Assembly (NCBI GenBank): GCA_020723165.1
Contig: DYJK01000016.1
Location: forward strand, 1-45,732
Reading direction: 5' to 3'
DNA: 45,732 nt
Source: Melioribacter roseus
GTDB lineage: Bacteria; Bacteroidota; Ignavibacteria; Ignavibacteriales; Melioribacteraceae
In this document: positions 27,943-36,384 of the stretch, piece by piece
How the letters are laid out: each line of letters begins with the position of its first letter
How positions within the stretch are numbered: the first letter of the stretch is position 1
Position numbers and translations under genes: made by a program
The notes under the pieces: model-generated
Told to the model about the DNA's origin: nothing
The model's input: only the letters and a program-made list of their open reading frames with translations
Database searches by the model: none

Positions 27943-30900
27943 CTAGTTAATTTTTACATCAAGGCCGAGACCTTGCAATTCTTTAATCATAACGTTAAAT
28001 GCTTCCGGTAAATTTGGTTCCGGAATATTTTCACCTTTAACAATCGATTCGTAAGTTTTAGCTCTTCCGGTTACATCATCACTTTTTACTGTCAAGATTT
28101 CCTGAAGAACATGGGCTGCACCATAACCTTCGAGAGCCCAAACTTCCATTTCTCCAAATCTCTGACCACCGAATTGTGCTTTACCGCCAAGAGGCTGCTG
28201 TGTGATTAAAGAGTAAGGTCCTATTGAACGTGCGTGTATCTTATCGTCAACCATGTGTCCTAACTTCATCATATATATATATCCGCATGTTACTCTTTGA
28301 TGGAATTTTTCACCCGATCTTCCATCATAAAGCCATGTTTTACTTCCGTCACTTAGTTCTGCCTTTCTTAATAATTCTTCTACGTCATTAAATCCGGCAC
28401 CATCAAAAATTGGTGTTTCAAATTTTACACCTAATAATTTTCCAACCCAACCTAATGCCGTTTCATATAGCTGTCCAAGATTCATACGCGAGGGTACACC
28501 AAGCGGATTGAGAACTATATCAACCGGCGTTCCGTCTTCGTGGTACGGCATATCTTCAACCGGGACAACTTTAGCAACGACACCTTTATTACCATGACGT
28601 CCGGCCATTTTATCGCCAACCGATACTTTCCTTTTCTTAGCAACATATACTTTTGCAAGCTGAGTGATGCCAGGAGCTAATTCATCGCCGCTTTGAATTT
28701 TTAATTTCTCTCTCTTGTAATCTTCTTCAATATCCGAAAGTACACGGAAATAATTTGAGTAGAGTTGTTTAATTAGCTCGTTTGTATTTTTTCTTTCGAA
28801 CCAATCTTTCGTGTAATCGAGTTTTGTTATATCCTCGATATCTTCGAAAGTACTTTCTTTAATTGATGTACCGCTTCTTAAAACAACCGAACCATCTAAA
28901 TCTCTTATACCCGATGTAGTTTTCCCCTCGGTTATTTTAGTTAGTTTAGATACAAGTTTTCCGTAGTGATTTTCTCTCTTGTTTTTAAATTCGACTTCGA
29001 GATTATCCAATAACTTCTTTTCTACTTTTTTAGATTCAGCATCTTTCTTCTTTCTGCTGAACAATCTTGTTTTTATCACAATACCTTTTAATCCTGGAGA
29101 TGCTTTTAATGAAGCATCTTTTACGTCACCGGCTTTATCGCCAAAGATAGCCTTCAGAAGTTTTTCTTCTGGAGTAGGATCTGTTTCACCTTTCGGTGTA
29201 ATTTTACCAATTAAAATATCACCTTCTTTAACCTCAGCACCTTCCCGTACTATTCCATTCTCATCAAGGTCTTTGGTAGCTTCTTCACTTACGTTAGGAA
29301 TATCGCGTGTTAATTCTTCTTCGCCGCGTTTTGTTTCTCTAACTTGTAACTCAAATTCTTCAATGTGAATTGAAGTAAAGACATCGTTGGCAACTAATTT
29401 TTCACTTAGAACGATTGCGTCTTCAAAGTTGTATCCACGCCAAGGCATAAATGCAACTGAAACATTTCTGCCAAGTGCAAGTTCACCTTTATCTATTGCC
29501 GGTCCGTCAGCTAGCACATCACCTTTCTTTACTTTTTGGCCGGTTACTACAATCGGCTTTTGTGTAAAACAAGTTTCCTGGTTTGTGCCGGAGAATTTTG
29601 TCAAACTGTACGAAACCCTTCTCTCATCATCAAAATTTATTAAAGCATCTGTACTGTTTTCATCAATTTCATATTTAACTACAATTTTTTTCGAGTCAGC
29701 ATATTCTACAACACCGTTATCTTCTGCAAGCATAACCGATCTTGAATCGCGTGCAATTTTATATTCCATACCGGTACCAACAATCGGAGTTTCCGGCATA
29801 AGCAACGGAACAGCCTGGCGCTGCATGTTCGAACCCATTAATGCTCTGTTAGCATCATCATGTTCAAGAAACGGTATTAATGCAGCAGCAGCACTAACAA
29901 TTTGTGCCGGTGCAACATCCATGTAGTGAACATCATGCGGTGGTACTACCGGGAATTCACCTTTGAATCTCGATTTAATTCTATTTGGTACAAATTTCCC
30001 TTGATCATCAATCGGCACATTCGCTTGAGCAATTGTATATTCATCTTCTTGATCAGCACTTAAATAATCTATACTGCTTGTTACTCTTCCTTCTTTAACT
30101 TTTCTATAAGGTGTTTCTAAAAACCCGTATTGGTTTACTCTTGTATAAATTGTCAATGAAGAAATCAAACCAATGTTTGGACCTTCGGGAGTTTCAATCG
30201 GGCATAATCTTCCATAATGCGAATGATGCACGTCGCGCACTTCGAAACCGGCTCTTTCACGCGTTAAACCTCCAGGTCCTAACGCTGATACTCTTCTTTT
30301 ATGCGTTAATTCGGAAAGCGGATTTGTTTGATCCATGAATTGTGATAGCTGGTTCGTTCCAAAGAATGCATTAATTACACTACTAATAGTTCTGGCATTA
30401 ACAAGATCTTGAGGCTGCATATTCTCGTTATCGCGCATGTTCATTCTTTCTTTAATAGTACGCGACATTCTTGCCAGACCAACATTGTATTGCTGCATCA
30501 ATTGTTCGCCGACAGTTCTAACTCTTCTGTTACCTAAATGATCAATATCATCAACATTAACATTGCCAACTTTCAACATGATGATATTTTTCATTATTGC
30601 AATAATATCTTCAACGGTTAGCACTCTAACATTATCAGCTACATCCAATCCAAGTTTATCATTCATTCTGAAACGGCCGACATCACCAAGGTCATATCTT
30701 TTTTCGTTGAAAAATAATTTATCTATAAGACCATATGCAGTTTCGATATCCGGTGCTTCGCCTGATCTCAACTGGCGGTAAATTGCATACAGAGCTTCTT
30801 CTTTAGTTTTGGAACTATCTTTTCTTAATGTATTAATTATTAAATCTTGTTCTAAAGAAGTTTGCGAACTGAGTAATTGGACTTTTGTAACGGAAGAAGA

Positions 30901-31722
30901 TTTAATATTATCTATAACTTCCTCGGTAAGTTCGGAATCTTTTGATGCGTAAATTTCCCCGGTCTCAGTATCAATAACATCATTGGCAGCAATACGACCT
31001 GAATGTTTATCAACGTTCAACTGCTTAACAGTAATTTCTTCAATCAAATCAAATAGATTTAAAATTTGATCGTCATTTTCATATCCCAATGCTCGTAGTA
31101 AAGTTGTTGATGGGAATTTTTTTCTACGATCAATGTAAACATACAAGATGTTATTAATGTCTGTAGCAAACTCAACCCACGATCCTCTGAAAGGAATTAT
31201 TCGTGCAGAATAAATTGGTGTACCGTTAGGATGTAATGTTTGAGCAAATGCAACACCGGGTGAACGGTGTAACTGGCTAACGATAACTCTTTCGGCACCA
31301 TTAATAATAAATGTACCGCGTTCTGTCATAAACGGGAGATTGCCAAGATAGACTTCTTGTTCAACAGTGTTTACATATTCTCCGGTATCGTCATCTTTTG
31401 TAGATAATCGAAGTTTACATTTTAATGGCGCAGAATAAGTCAAACCTCTTTCTTCGCATTCTGCAATCGAAAAGCGTGGCTTTTCAATATAGTATTCTAA
31501 AAAATCTAATCTGTAAAATTCTTTATTATCTAAGATCGGAAAGTTTTGGTTGAATACTGCTTGTAAACCTTTGCTTTCTCTTCCTGATGGCGGTACTCTT
31601 AATTGGAGAAAATCTTCAAATGATTCCAATTGAATATTGAGCAGATCCGGAACCTTAAGCGCAGAAGTAATTGATGAAAACGTAATTCTTCCGGTGCTTT
31701 TGTTAATTTTTTGTTTTTCCAA
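27943..31722 (-). CDS. rpoB: DNA-directed RNA polymerase beta subunit
   Basis: The beta subunit of RNA polymerase, 1259 residues. The rifampicin-region segment FMDQTNPLSELTHKRRVSAL is of the wild-type, sensitive kind (conserved Gln, Asp, His and Ser residues). SVAFMPWRGYNFEDAIV, KMAGRHGNKGVVAKVVPVED and the C-terminal FGGQRFGEMEVWALEGYGAA are also present. The start is TTG with GGAGG upstream; no ATG fits. It follows rplL after a 119-base gap holding a strong hairpin. Confidence 0.99.
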   Translation of the reverse strand: MEKQKINKSTGRITFSSITSALKVPDLLNIQLESFEDFLQLRVPPSGRESKGLQAVFNQNFPILDNKEFYRLDFLEYYIEKPRFSIAECEERGLTYSAPLKCKLRLSTKDDDTGEYVNTVEQEVYLGNLPFMTERGTFIINGAERVIVSQLHRSPGVAFAQTLHPNGTPIYSARIIPFRGSWVEFATDINNILYVYIDRRKKFPSTTLLRALGYENDDQILNLFDLIEEITVKQLNVDKHSGRIAANDVIDTETGEIYASKDSELTEEVIDNIKSSSVTKVQLLSSQTSLEQDLIINTLRKDSSKTKEEALYAIYRQLRSGEAPDIETAYGLIDKLFFNEKRYDLGDVGRFRMNDKLGLDVADNVRVLTVEDIIAIMKNIIMLKVGNVNVDDIDHLGNRRVRTVGEQLMQQYNVGLARMSRTIKERMNMRDNENMQPQDLVNARTISSVINAFFGTNQLSQFMDQTNPLSELTHKRRVSALGPGGLTRERAGFEVRDVHHSHYGRLCPIETPEGPNIGLISSLTIYTRVNQYGFLETPYRKVKEGRVTSSIDYLSADQEDEYTIAQANVPIDDQGKFVPNRIKSRFKGEFPVVPPHDVHYMDVAPAQIVSAAAALIPFLEHDDANRALMGSNMQRQAVPLLMPETPIVGTGMEYKIARDSRSVMLAEDNGVVEYADSKKIVVKYEIDENSTDALINFDDERRVSYSLTKFSGTNQETCFTQKPIVVTGQKVKKGDVLADGPAIDKGELALGRNVSVAFMPWRGYNFEDAIVLSEKLVANDVFTSIHIEEFELQVRETKRGEEELTRDIPNVSEEATKDLDENGIVREGAEVKEGDILIGKITPKGETDPTPEEKLLKAIFGDKAGDVKDASLKASPGLKGIVIKTRLFSRKKKDAESKKVEKKLLDNLEVEFKNKRENHYGKLVSKLTKITEGKTTSGIRDLDGSVVLRSGTSIKESTFEDIEDITKLDYTKDWFERKNTNELIKQLYSNYFRVLSDIEEDYKREKLKIQSGDELAPGITQLAKVYVAKKRKVSVGDKMAGRHGNKGVVAKVVPVEDMPYHEDGTPVDIVLNPLGVPSRMNLGQLYETALGWVGKLLGVKFETPIFDGAGFNDVEELLRKAELSDGSKTWLYDGRSGEKFHQRVTCGYIYMMKLGHMVDDKIHARSIGPYSLITQQPLGGKAQFGGQRFGEMEVWALEGYGAAHVLQEILTVKSDDVTGRAKTYESIVKGENIPEPNLPEAFNVMIKELQGLGLDVKIN

Positions 31723-31774
31723 ACCTAACCTCCAATGGTTTTACTCGGTTTTCTTCCATTTACATAATGAAAGA

Positions 31775-31808
31775 AAGTGGTAAGACGGATTTCACCATCT
31801 TACCACTT
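31775..31808 (-). terminator. rplL-rpoB intercistronic attenuator-like hairpin
   Basis: On the minus strand AAGTGGTAAGATGG and CCGTCTTACCACTT form a 14-bp stem with one G-U pair around a 6-base TGAAAT loop, followed by TCTTTC. It lies 33 bases after the rplL stop and 52 before rpoB. Escherichia coli has a partial terminator and an RNase III site at the same junction, which lowers polymerase output relative to ribosomal protein output. An equivalent role here is inferred from position. Confidence 0.75.
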
Positions 31809-31841
31809 CAATTAATACAATAAATAGTGGTAAAAATCGGA

Positions 31842-32219
31842 TTACTTAATTTGAACAGTAGCGCCCGCTTCTTCCAATTCTTTTTTAATTTTTTCAGCTT
31901 CGTCTTTTGAAATTCCTTCTTTTACATTTTTCGGTGCACCATCAACTAAATCTTTTGCTTCTTTCAACCCTAAACCGGTATGAGCACGGACAACTTTGAT
32001 AACGTTGATTTTAGTAGCGCCGGCAGCTTGTAATACAACATCGAATTCAGTTTTCTCTTCAACCGGGGCAGCAGCTGCGGCAGCCGGACCACCGGCCATT
32101 ATCACTGGTGCAGCAGCAGTAACTCCAAATTCATCTTCCAATGCTTTCTTTAATTCAGCAGCTTCAACCAATGTAAGCGCTTTAATCTTCTCTACTAATT
32201 CAGCAATTTTCTCTGACAT
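31842..32219 (-). CDS. rplL: 50S ribosomal protein L7/L12
   Basis: L7/L12 forms the mobile stalk that recruits translation factors. The 125 residues show the N-terminal dimerisation helix pair, an Ala/Pro-rich hinge (about 38-52) and the C-terminal factor-binding domain with [20 protein letters not shown]. It lies 41 bases after rplJ. Confidence 0.98.
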   Translation of the reverse strand: MSEKIAELVEKIKALTLVEAAELKKALEDEFGVTAAAPVIMAGGPAAAAAAPVEEKTEFDVVLQAAGATKINVIKVVRAHTGLGLKEAKDLVDGAPKNVKEGISKDEAEKIKKELEEAGATVQIK

Positions 32220-32260
32220 TTTTTATTTCTCCTATCTTTTATAATTATTATTTCTAAAAC

Positions 32261-32782
32261 TTATGCAGCCTTCTTTTTTGCAACTTCATCAATTACAGAA
32301 ACGAGGTCGCGAATAACTGCATTGATAGCACCAACAATTCCGGTAGCCGGCGAAGCAACACTGCCGATAATACCGGCAATAATTTCTTCTTTGGTCGGCA
32401 TAGACGCAATTGTATTTAATTGGTCGGCACCGTAATATGCTGATTCGATATAACAACCTTTGAAAGAAAGTTTCTGTGTATCGTCAAAATATTTTTTGAT
32501 GATCTTAGCCGGTGCTACAAAATTATCCCCGGCAAAAGCAACTCCAATCATTCCAACAAGTTGTTCATTAAATTTTTCGTAACCTTGAATTTGATCAAGG
32601 GCTTTTTTAAAGAGAGTATTTTTAAAGACCTTGTATGTTACTCCTTCTTTCCTGAAGCTGGAACGGAGTTTATTAATATCTTCTACGGTTACTCCTCTGT
32701 AATCTACAAGGAACAGCCCGGAAGATTTATTCACAAGTTCTTTAATCTGTTCAATAATCTCAGCTTTTTCAGTTTTATTCAT
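32261..32782 (-). CDS. rplJ: 50S ribosomal protein L10
   Basis: L10 anchors the L7/L12 dimers to the ribosome. The 173 residues include LFLVDYRGVTVEDINKLRS and the C-terminal helix that binds L12 dimers. GGGAGAAAG directly precedes the ATG. In many bacteria the L10-L12 complex binds its own mRNA leader; the 85-base gap upstream has hairpin potential consistent with that. Confidence 0.98.
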   Translation of the reverse strand: MNKTEKAEIIEQIKELVNKSSGLFLVDYRGVTVEDINKLRSSFRKEGVTYKVFKNTLFKKALDQIQGYEKFNEQLVGMIGVAFAGDNFVAPAKIIKKYFDDTQKLSFKGCYIESAYYGADQLNTIASMPTKEEIIAGIIGSVASPATGIVGAINAVIRDLVSVIDEVAKKKAA

Positions 32783-32867
32783 CTTTCTCCCAAATCAGTT
32801 TATAATCAACCAATCGGCTTGAAGCGTTTACTATCCCGCTCACAAACGGGATGAGTGCGTAATTTTT
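32783..32867 (-). promoter_or_regulatory. rplJ leader with candidate L10-binding structure
   Basis: The 85-base rplA-rplJ gap can form an ATCCCG/CGGGAT hairpin (32833-32852) with an 8-base loop. A competing pairing of GAGCG with the later CGCTT is also possible. The position fits the autoregulatory L10 leader known from other bacteria, but I could not match its kink-turn consensus by eye. Confidence 0.45.
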
Positions 32868-33569
32868 TTATTTAGTTGAAAGAGCAGCTTCGTCTTTGGT
32901 AATTTTTAAACCAGGACCCATAGTTGTTGAAAGGTAAACACTCTTAACGTATTGTCCTTTTGCAGAAGCTGGTTTCATTTTAATTATTGTTTGTAAAAAT
33001 GCTTTCACATTTTCAGATAATTGTTCAACAGTAAAATTTAACTTACCAAGAGATGTGTGAACAATACCGGCTTTCTCAACTCTGAATTCTATTTTACCGG
33101 CTTTAATTTCTTTTACTGCTTTTGAAACATCTTGAGTTACAGTTCCGCTCTTAGGATTAGGCATTAATCCTTTTGGACCAAGCACACGACCTAATTTACC
33201 TAATTCACCCATAACATCTGGAGTAGCAATAATAACATCTACTTCTGCCCATCCATTTTTAATTTTTTCTAAGTACTCTTCAAATCCGGCATATTCAGCT
33301 CCGGCATTCAATGCTTGTTCAGCAAGAGCTCCTTTAGCTACCACAAGAACCGAAACCTTTTTACCGGTACCGTGCGGTAACGAAACAGTTCCGCGTACCA
33401 TTTGATCGGCATGACGAGGATCCACTCCAAGTCTTATAGCACAATCGAGTGATTCTGCGAACTTAACTTTCGAATTCTCCTTTAACAATTTTACAGCTTC
33501 GTCAACAGAGTACTCTTTATTAACATCTACGTTTTTATTAATTGCTTTAATTCTTTTTGACACTTTCAT
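32868..33569 (-). CDS. rplA: 50S ribosomal protein L1
   Basis: L1 forms the mobile stalk that releases E-site tRNA and, in many bacteria, represses the rplKA mRNA. I start it at the ATG at 33567-33569 (233 residues, [15 protein letters not shown]), which matches the family and has GGAA upstream. An ATG five codons earlier adds an atypical MYGIK. The signature [20 protein letters not shown] is intact. It lies 27 bases after rplK. Confidence 0.97.
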   Translation of the reverse strand: MKVSKRIKAINKNVDVNKEYSVDEAVKLLKENSKVKFAESLDCAIRLGVDPRHADQMVRGTVSLPHGTGKKVSVLVVAKGALAEQALNAGAEYAGFEEYLEKIKNGWAEVDVIIATPDVMGELGKLGRVLGPKGLMPNPKSGTVTQDVSKAVKEIKAGKIEFRVEKAGIVHTSLGKLNFTVEQLSENVKAFLQTIIKMKPASAKGQYVKSVYLSTTMGPGLKITKDEAALSTK

Positions 33570-33596
33570 TTTTATTCCATACAAATTTTATTGGTT

Positions 33597-34022
33597 TTAG
33601 TCTTCTACAGAAATCCCCATGCTTCTTGCAGTACCGGCTATCATACTCATAGCTTGGTCAACATCATGCGCATTTAAATCAGGCATTTTGATTTGGGCAA
33701 TTTCGCGTAATTGAGATTTGTTTACTTTAGCAACTTTTGTTTTGTTAGGTTCTGCAGAACCTTTTTCAACTTTTGTTAATTTCTTTAAGAGTACAGCTGC
33801 CGGAGGTGTTTTAGTTATAAATGTAAATGACTTATCAGAATAAACAGTTATAACTACCGGAATAATCAATCCTTGTTTATCCGCCGTCCTTGCATTGAAC
33901 TGTTTGCAAAACTCCATGATATTAACACCCTTTTGACCCAACGCTGGTCCAACTGGTGGTGAAGGGTTTGCTTGCCCGGCTGGTATTTGTAACTTAATAA
34001 ATCCGTCTACTTTCTTTGCCAT
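33597..34022 (-). CDS. rplK: 50S ribosomal protein L11
   Basis: L11 binds the GTPase-associated centre of 23S rRNA and is required for RelA-type stringent responses. The 141 residues include the [20 protein letters not shown] proline-rich segment and the C-terminal rRNA-binding domain with [20 protein letters not shown]. It lies 16 bases after nusG. Confidence 0.98.
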   Translation of the reverse strand: MAKKVDGFIKLQIPAGQANPSPPVGPALGQKGVNIMEFCKQFNARTADKQGLIIPVVITVYSDKSFTFITKTPPAAVLLKKLTKVEKGSAEPNKTKVAKVNKSQLREIAQIKMPDLNAHDVDQAMSMIAGTARSMGISVED

Positions 34023-34038
34023 AATATTACCTAATAAT

Positions 34039-34584
34039 TTATTTCTCTAATTCTGCTTGAACGAAATCAATTTCGACCGGTGTTTTTCTGCCGAATATTG
34101 ATACCATTACTTTTATTTTCATTTTTTCTTCGTTTACTTCTTGGATGATGCCAGAAAAATTGTTAAAAGGTCCATCAACTATTTTAACAAAATCACCCGT
34201 CCTGAATACAGTTTCAGTTCTTTCCATATCATCATTTTGCGAAATTCTACCGACAATTCTTTTAACTTCATCGTGTTGTAATGGAATTGGATTTTTTTCT
34301 GAGCCAAGAAATCCCATCACTGATGGAGTATTTATTATAAAATCTTTTGCTTTAATATCTAAATCAGCTGAAACAAGAATGTACCCGGGAAAGAAATTTT
34401 TCTTTTTTGTTTTTTTCTTTCCGTCTTTTACTTCAAAAACTTTTTCTGTAGGAACTAAAATTTCATATATGCGAGCACGTAATTCTTCGTTATCCTTGAG
34501 TTCATTTTCAATTATAGATTTCACCTTATTCTCATGCCCTGAGAATGTACGAACCACGTACCATTTCCCTTTTTCGTTATCCAA
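34039..34584 (-). CDS. nusG: Transcription termination/antitermination factor NusG
   Basis: NusG rides on RNA polymerase and links it to Rho or, via S10, to the ribosome. The 181 residues have the NGN domain ([20 protein letters not shown] to about 115) and a C-terminal KOW domain ([20 protein letters not shown]). The start is TTG, immediately adjacent to the secE stop (TAATTG), so translation is coupled. Confidence 0.98.
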   Translation of the reverse strand: MDNEKGKWYVVRTFSGHENKVKSIIENELKDNEELRARIYEILVPTEKVFEVKDGKKKTKKKNFFPGYILVSADLDIKAKDFIINTPSVMGFLGSEKNPIPLQHDEVKRIVGRISQNDDMERTETVFRTGDFVKIVDGPFNNFSGIIQEVNEEKMKIKVMVSIFGRKTPVEIDFVQAELEK

Positions 34585-34767
34585 TTAAAATATTCCTTTG
34601 AATAATTGAGAAATCGCCATATCAATTACATATGTAAATACTGCAAGAATAATACACACTGCAATCACAATGGTTGTTGATTCTTTAAGTTCATCTCTTG
34701 TAGGCCAGGTTACTTTCTTCATTTCCTTGACTACGTCATTCACAAAGTTGATAATTTTTTCTTTCAT
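34585..34767 (-). CDS. secE: Preprotein translocase subunit SecE
   Basis: SecE clamps SecY in the translocon. It is a short single-span form of 60 residues: an amphipathic N-terminal helix with VVKEMKKVTWPTRDEL, then one transmembrane helix at about 31-53. I use the ATG at 34765-34767, preceded by GGTGA. An ATG eight codons earlier lies against the tRNA-Trp 3' end and would put coding sequence at the tRNA processing site. Confidence 0.95.
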   Translation of the reverse strand: MKEKIINFVNDVVKEMKKVTWPTRDELKESTTIVIAVCIILAVFTYVIDMAISQLFKGIF

Positions 34768-34788
34768 TTTATTTTCACCATTCCGTTG

Positions 34789-34861
34789 CACGTCAGGAGG
34801 GATTCGAACCCCCAGCCTGCGGTTTTGGAGACCGCTGCTCTGCCAGTTGAGCTACTGACGT
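34789..34861 (-). tRNA. tRNA-Trp (anticodon CCA)
   Basis: A complete 73-base cloverleaf with acceptor arms ACGTCAG/CTGACGT and discriminator G. The anticodon stem GCGGT/ACCGC carries loop CTCCAAA. The T arm has the GTTCGAATC core. The 3' CCA is not encoded. It sits between rpmG and secE, a common bacterial arrangement. Confidence 0.97.
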
Positions 34862-34862
34862 A

Positions 34863-35030
34863 TTATTTAGTTTCCTTAAATATTACGTGTTTACGAGCTA
34901 CTGGATCGTACTTTTTAAATTCTACTCTATTAGGATGATTTCTTTTATTCTTCTTAGTACTATAACGGTAACCAGTTCCGGCTGTACTTTCCAATGTTAT
35001 AATCTGTCTTACATTTTTTGATTTTGCCAT
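34863..35030 (-). CDS. rpmG: 50S ribosomal protein L33, zinc-free form
   Basis: A 55-residue L33 beginning [20 protein letters not shown], with the [19 protein letters not shown] core and ending in VIFKETK. There are no CxxC pairs, so this is the C-minus form. L33 lies near the E site. AGGA is about eight bases upstream of the ATG. Its stop is only one base before tRNA-Trp, so one transcript carries both. Confidence 0.96.
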   Translation of the reverse strand: MAKSKNVRQIITLESTAGTGYRYSTKKNKRNHPNRVEFKKYDPVARKHVIFKETK

Positions 35031-35110
35031 TTTTCATTTCCTACATAATTACATTACTAACTTTGTTCCAATTACTTTTGCGAGGGTTGCTCATTAAAAA
35101 ATATTCTAAG
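35031..35110 (-). other. Gap between tRNA-Thr and rpmG, where other bacteria carry tuf
   Basis: Eighty A+T-rich bases with no supportable gene. In many bacteria a second tuf gene follows the Tyr-Gly-Thr tRNAs and precedes tRNA-Trp-secE-nusG. Here that position is empty apart from the rpmG ribosome binding site. Confidence 0.6.
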
Positions 35111-35183
<73 letters not shown>

Positions 35184-35191
35184 GTAGAGTG

Positions 35192-35264
35192 AGCGGGAGA
35201 CGGGACTCGAACCCGCGACCAACAGCTTGGAAGGCTGTGACTCTACCAACTGAGTTACTCCCGC
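35192..35264 (-). tRNA. tRNA-Gly (anticodon TCC)
   Basis: A 73-base cloverleaf with acceptor arms GCGGGAG/CTCCCGC and discriminator T. The anticodon stem ACAGC/GCTGT carries loop CTTCCAA. The T arm GCGGG-TTCGAGT-CCCGT contains one wobble pair. CCA is not encoded. Confidence 0.97.
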
Positions 35265-35292
35265 AATTTTTACATAACATTAAGAACTCATG

Positions 35293-35376
35293 TGGGCGGC
35301 GAGGGATTCGAACCCCCAAAGGCGTTTGCCAACGGATTTACAGTCCGCCCCGGCTCTCCAACTCCGGCGTCCGCCC
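35293..35376 (-). tRNA. tRNA-Tyr (anticodon GTA) with unusual core positions
   Basis: An 84-base class II tRNA with a long variable arm (GGC-AAAC-GCC). The anticodon stem GCGGA/TCCGT carries loop CTGTAAA, and the T loop is TTCGAAT. Two oddities are seen: position 8 reads C rather than the near-universal T, and acceptor pair 7-66 is A-G instead of a Watson-Crick pair. CCA is not encoded. It is the first gene after the supercluster promoter. Confidence 0.93.
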
Positions 35377-35414
35377 AGACATATTTCACCCATTAAGTCA
35401 AAAAGCGAGCTTCA

Positions 35415-35443
35415 AATATAGACGCTCCTATAAAAAAAAGCAA
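35415..35443 (-). promoter_or_regulatory. Promoter for the tRNA-rpmG-secE-nusG-ribosomal supercluster
   Basis: TTGCTT (35438-35443) and TATATT (35415-35420) are spaced by 17 bases. The -10 box extends to TATATTTG, which also fits the TAnnTTTG motif described for Bacteroidetes. The predicted start is about 30 bases before tRNA-Tyr. The rest of the 35377-35569 gap is A+T-rich and should hold the proC promoter, which I could not place. Confidence 0.7.
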
Positions 35444-35569
35444 GATTTTGATTAATAATTATTTCATTTATAAATTGATATAGGTATTTGCTCATTTATG
35501 TTTTTACTTAATTAGTAATAAATTCAATTGTATGGAGATAAAATCTGATCATTAATAAATAGGTGAACT

Positions 35570-36379
35570 ATGAAAATATCAATAATCGGCTGCGGAAATA
35601 TGGGATTAACTTATGCTCGTTCGTTTTTACAATATCACAAAACTAAAAAAGATAATCTATTATTAGTCGCTAAAAATGAAGCCCATGCTCAAAAATTAAC
35701 TGAATTAAATTTATCCCGTATTTGCTTAGGCATAAACAATGAAGTTCTTAACTCCGATGTAATCATTTTAGCAATTAAGCCCCAGGATTTGAATTCAATT
35801 ATTGAACCATTATCAGGTAGAATAAAAAAAGATGCTTTAGTAATATCAATTTTAGCCGGGACAAAAATCAGCAAACTTAGAAACTCGCTTAAACATAATT
35901 ATATTGTTCGCACGATGCCAAATATGCCGGCACAATTCGGTATGGGAATTACGGTATATATACCTTCATCAGAAGTAAACATACACCACATTTCCACAGT
36001 TGAAAATCTTTTAAGCACAACCGGAAGAACATTTATGATTGATGATGAAGAACTCATGGATGGTGTAACAGCTTTAAGTGGAAGCGGCCCGGCATATTTT
36101 TACTTTATAGTTAAGATAATGATTGACACTGCCAAGAAAATGGGCTTCGATGAAAGCTTGGCTGAATTACTTGTCAAACAAACTATGCACGGCGCATTCC
36201 ATGTTATAAATAATTCCGATATGGATTTAGATTCATTAATTAAAAAAGTTGCTTCTAAAGGCGGAACAACCGAAGCCGCTTTTCAAGTTATGAAAGAGAA
36301 TAATTTCAGTGAAATTTTTTCAAGTGCAATTCTACGTGCAGAAGAAAGATCAAAAGAGTTATCAAATATTAATTGTTAA
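35570..36379 (+). CDS. proC: Pyrroline-5-carboxylate reductase
   Basis: ProC catalyses the last step of proline synthesis, NAD(P)H-dependent reduction of pyrroline-5-carboxylate. The 269 residues open with a Rossmann GCGNMG motif (7-12). The C-terminal dimerisation and active-site domain carries DGVTALSGSGPAYFYFIVKI and the SKGGTTEAAFQVM signature. AGGTGA precedes the ATG. It is the only clear plus-strand gene in the window, with its stop only 5 bases from the convergent cimA stop. Confidence 0.96.
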   Translation: MKISIIGCGNMGLTYARSFLQYHKTKKDNLLLVAKNEAHAQKLTELNLSRICLGINNEVLNSDVIILAIKPQDLNSIIEPLSGRIKKDALVISILAGTKISKLRNSLKHNYIVRTMPNMPAQFGMGITVYIPSSEVNIHHISTVENLLSTTGRTFMIDDEELMDGVTALSGSGPAYFYFIVKIMIDTAKKMGFDESLAELLVKQTMHGAFHVINNSDMDLDSLIKKVASKGGTTEAAFQVMKENNFSEIFSSAILRAEERSKELSNINC

Positions 36380-36384
36380 TATTT

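Noticed and set aside
29387-29926. A 179-codon plus-strand frame inside rpoB, and similar long antisense frames in rpoC, leuB, nusG and others
   Set aside because: They are frame shadows of well-conserved minus-strand genes, with no ribosome binding sites and low-complexity Ser/Phe/Ile-rich translations.
33570-33584. Upstream ATG for rplA adding MYGIK
   Set aside because: Adds residues not seen in L1 proteins; GGAA is well placed for the next ATG.
34768-34791. Upstream ATG for secE adding eight residues
   Set aside because: It overlaps the 3' end of tRNA-Trp; the internal ATG has a GGTGA site and gives a normal SecE N-terminus.
35042-35095. A 16-codon ATG-to-TAG minus-strand frame between tRNA-Thr and rpmG
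   Set aside because: Too short, no ribosome binding site, no recognisable sequence; more likely spacer left where tuf is absent.
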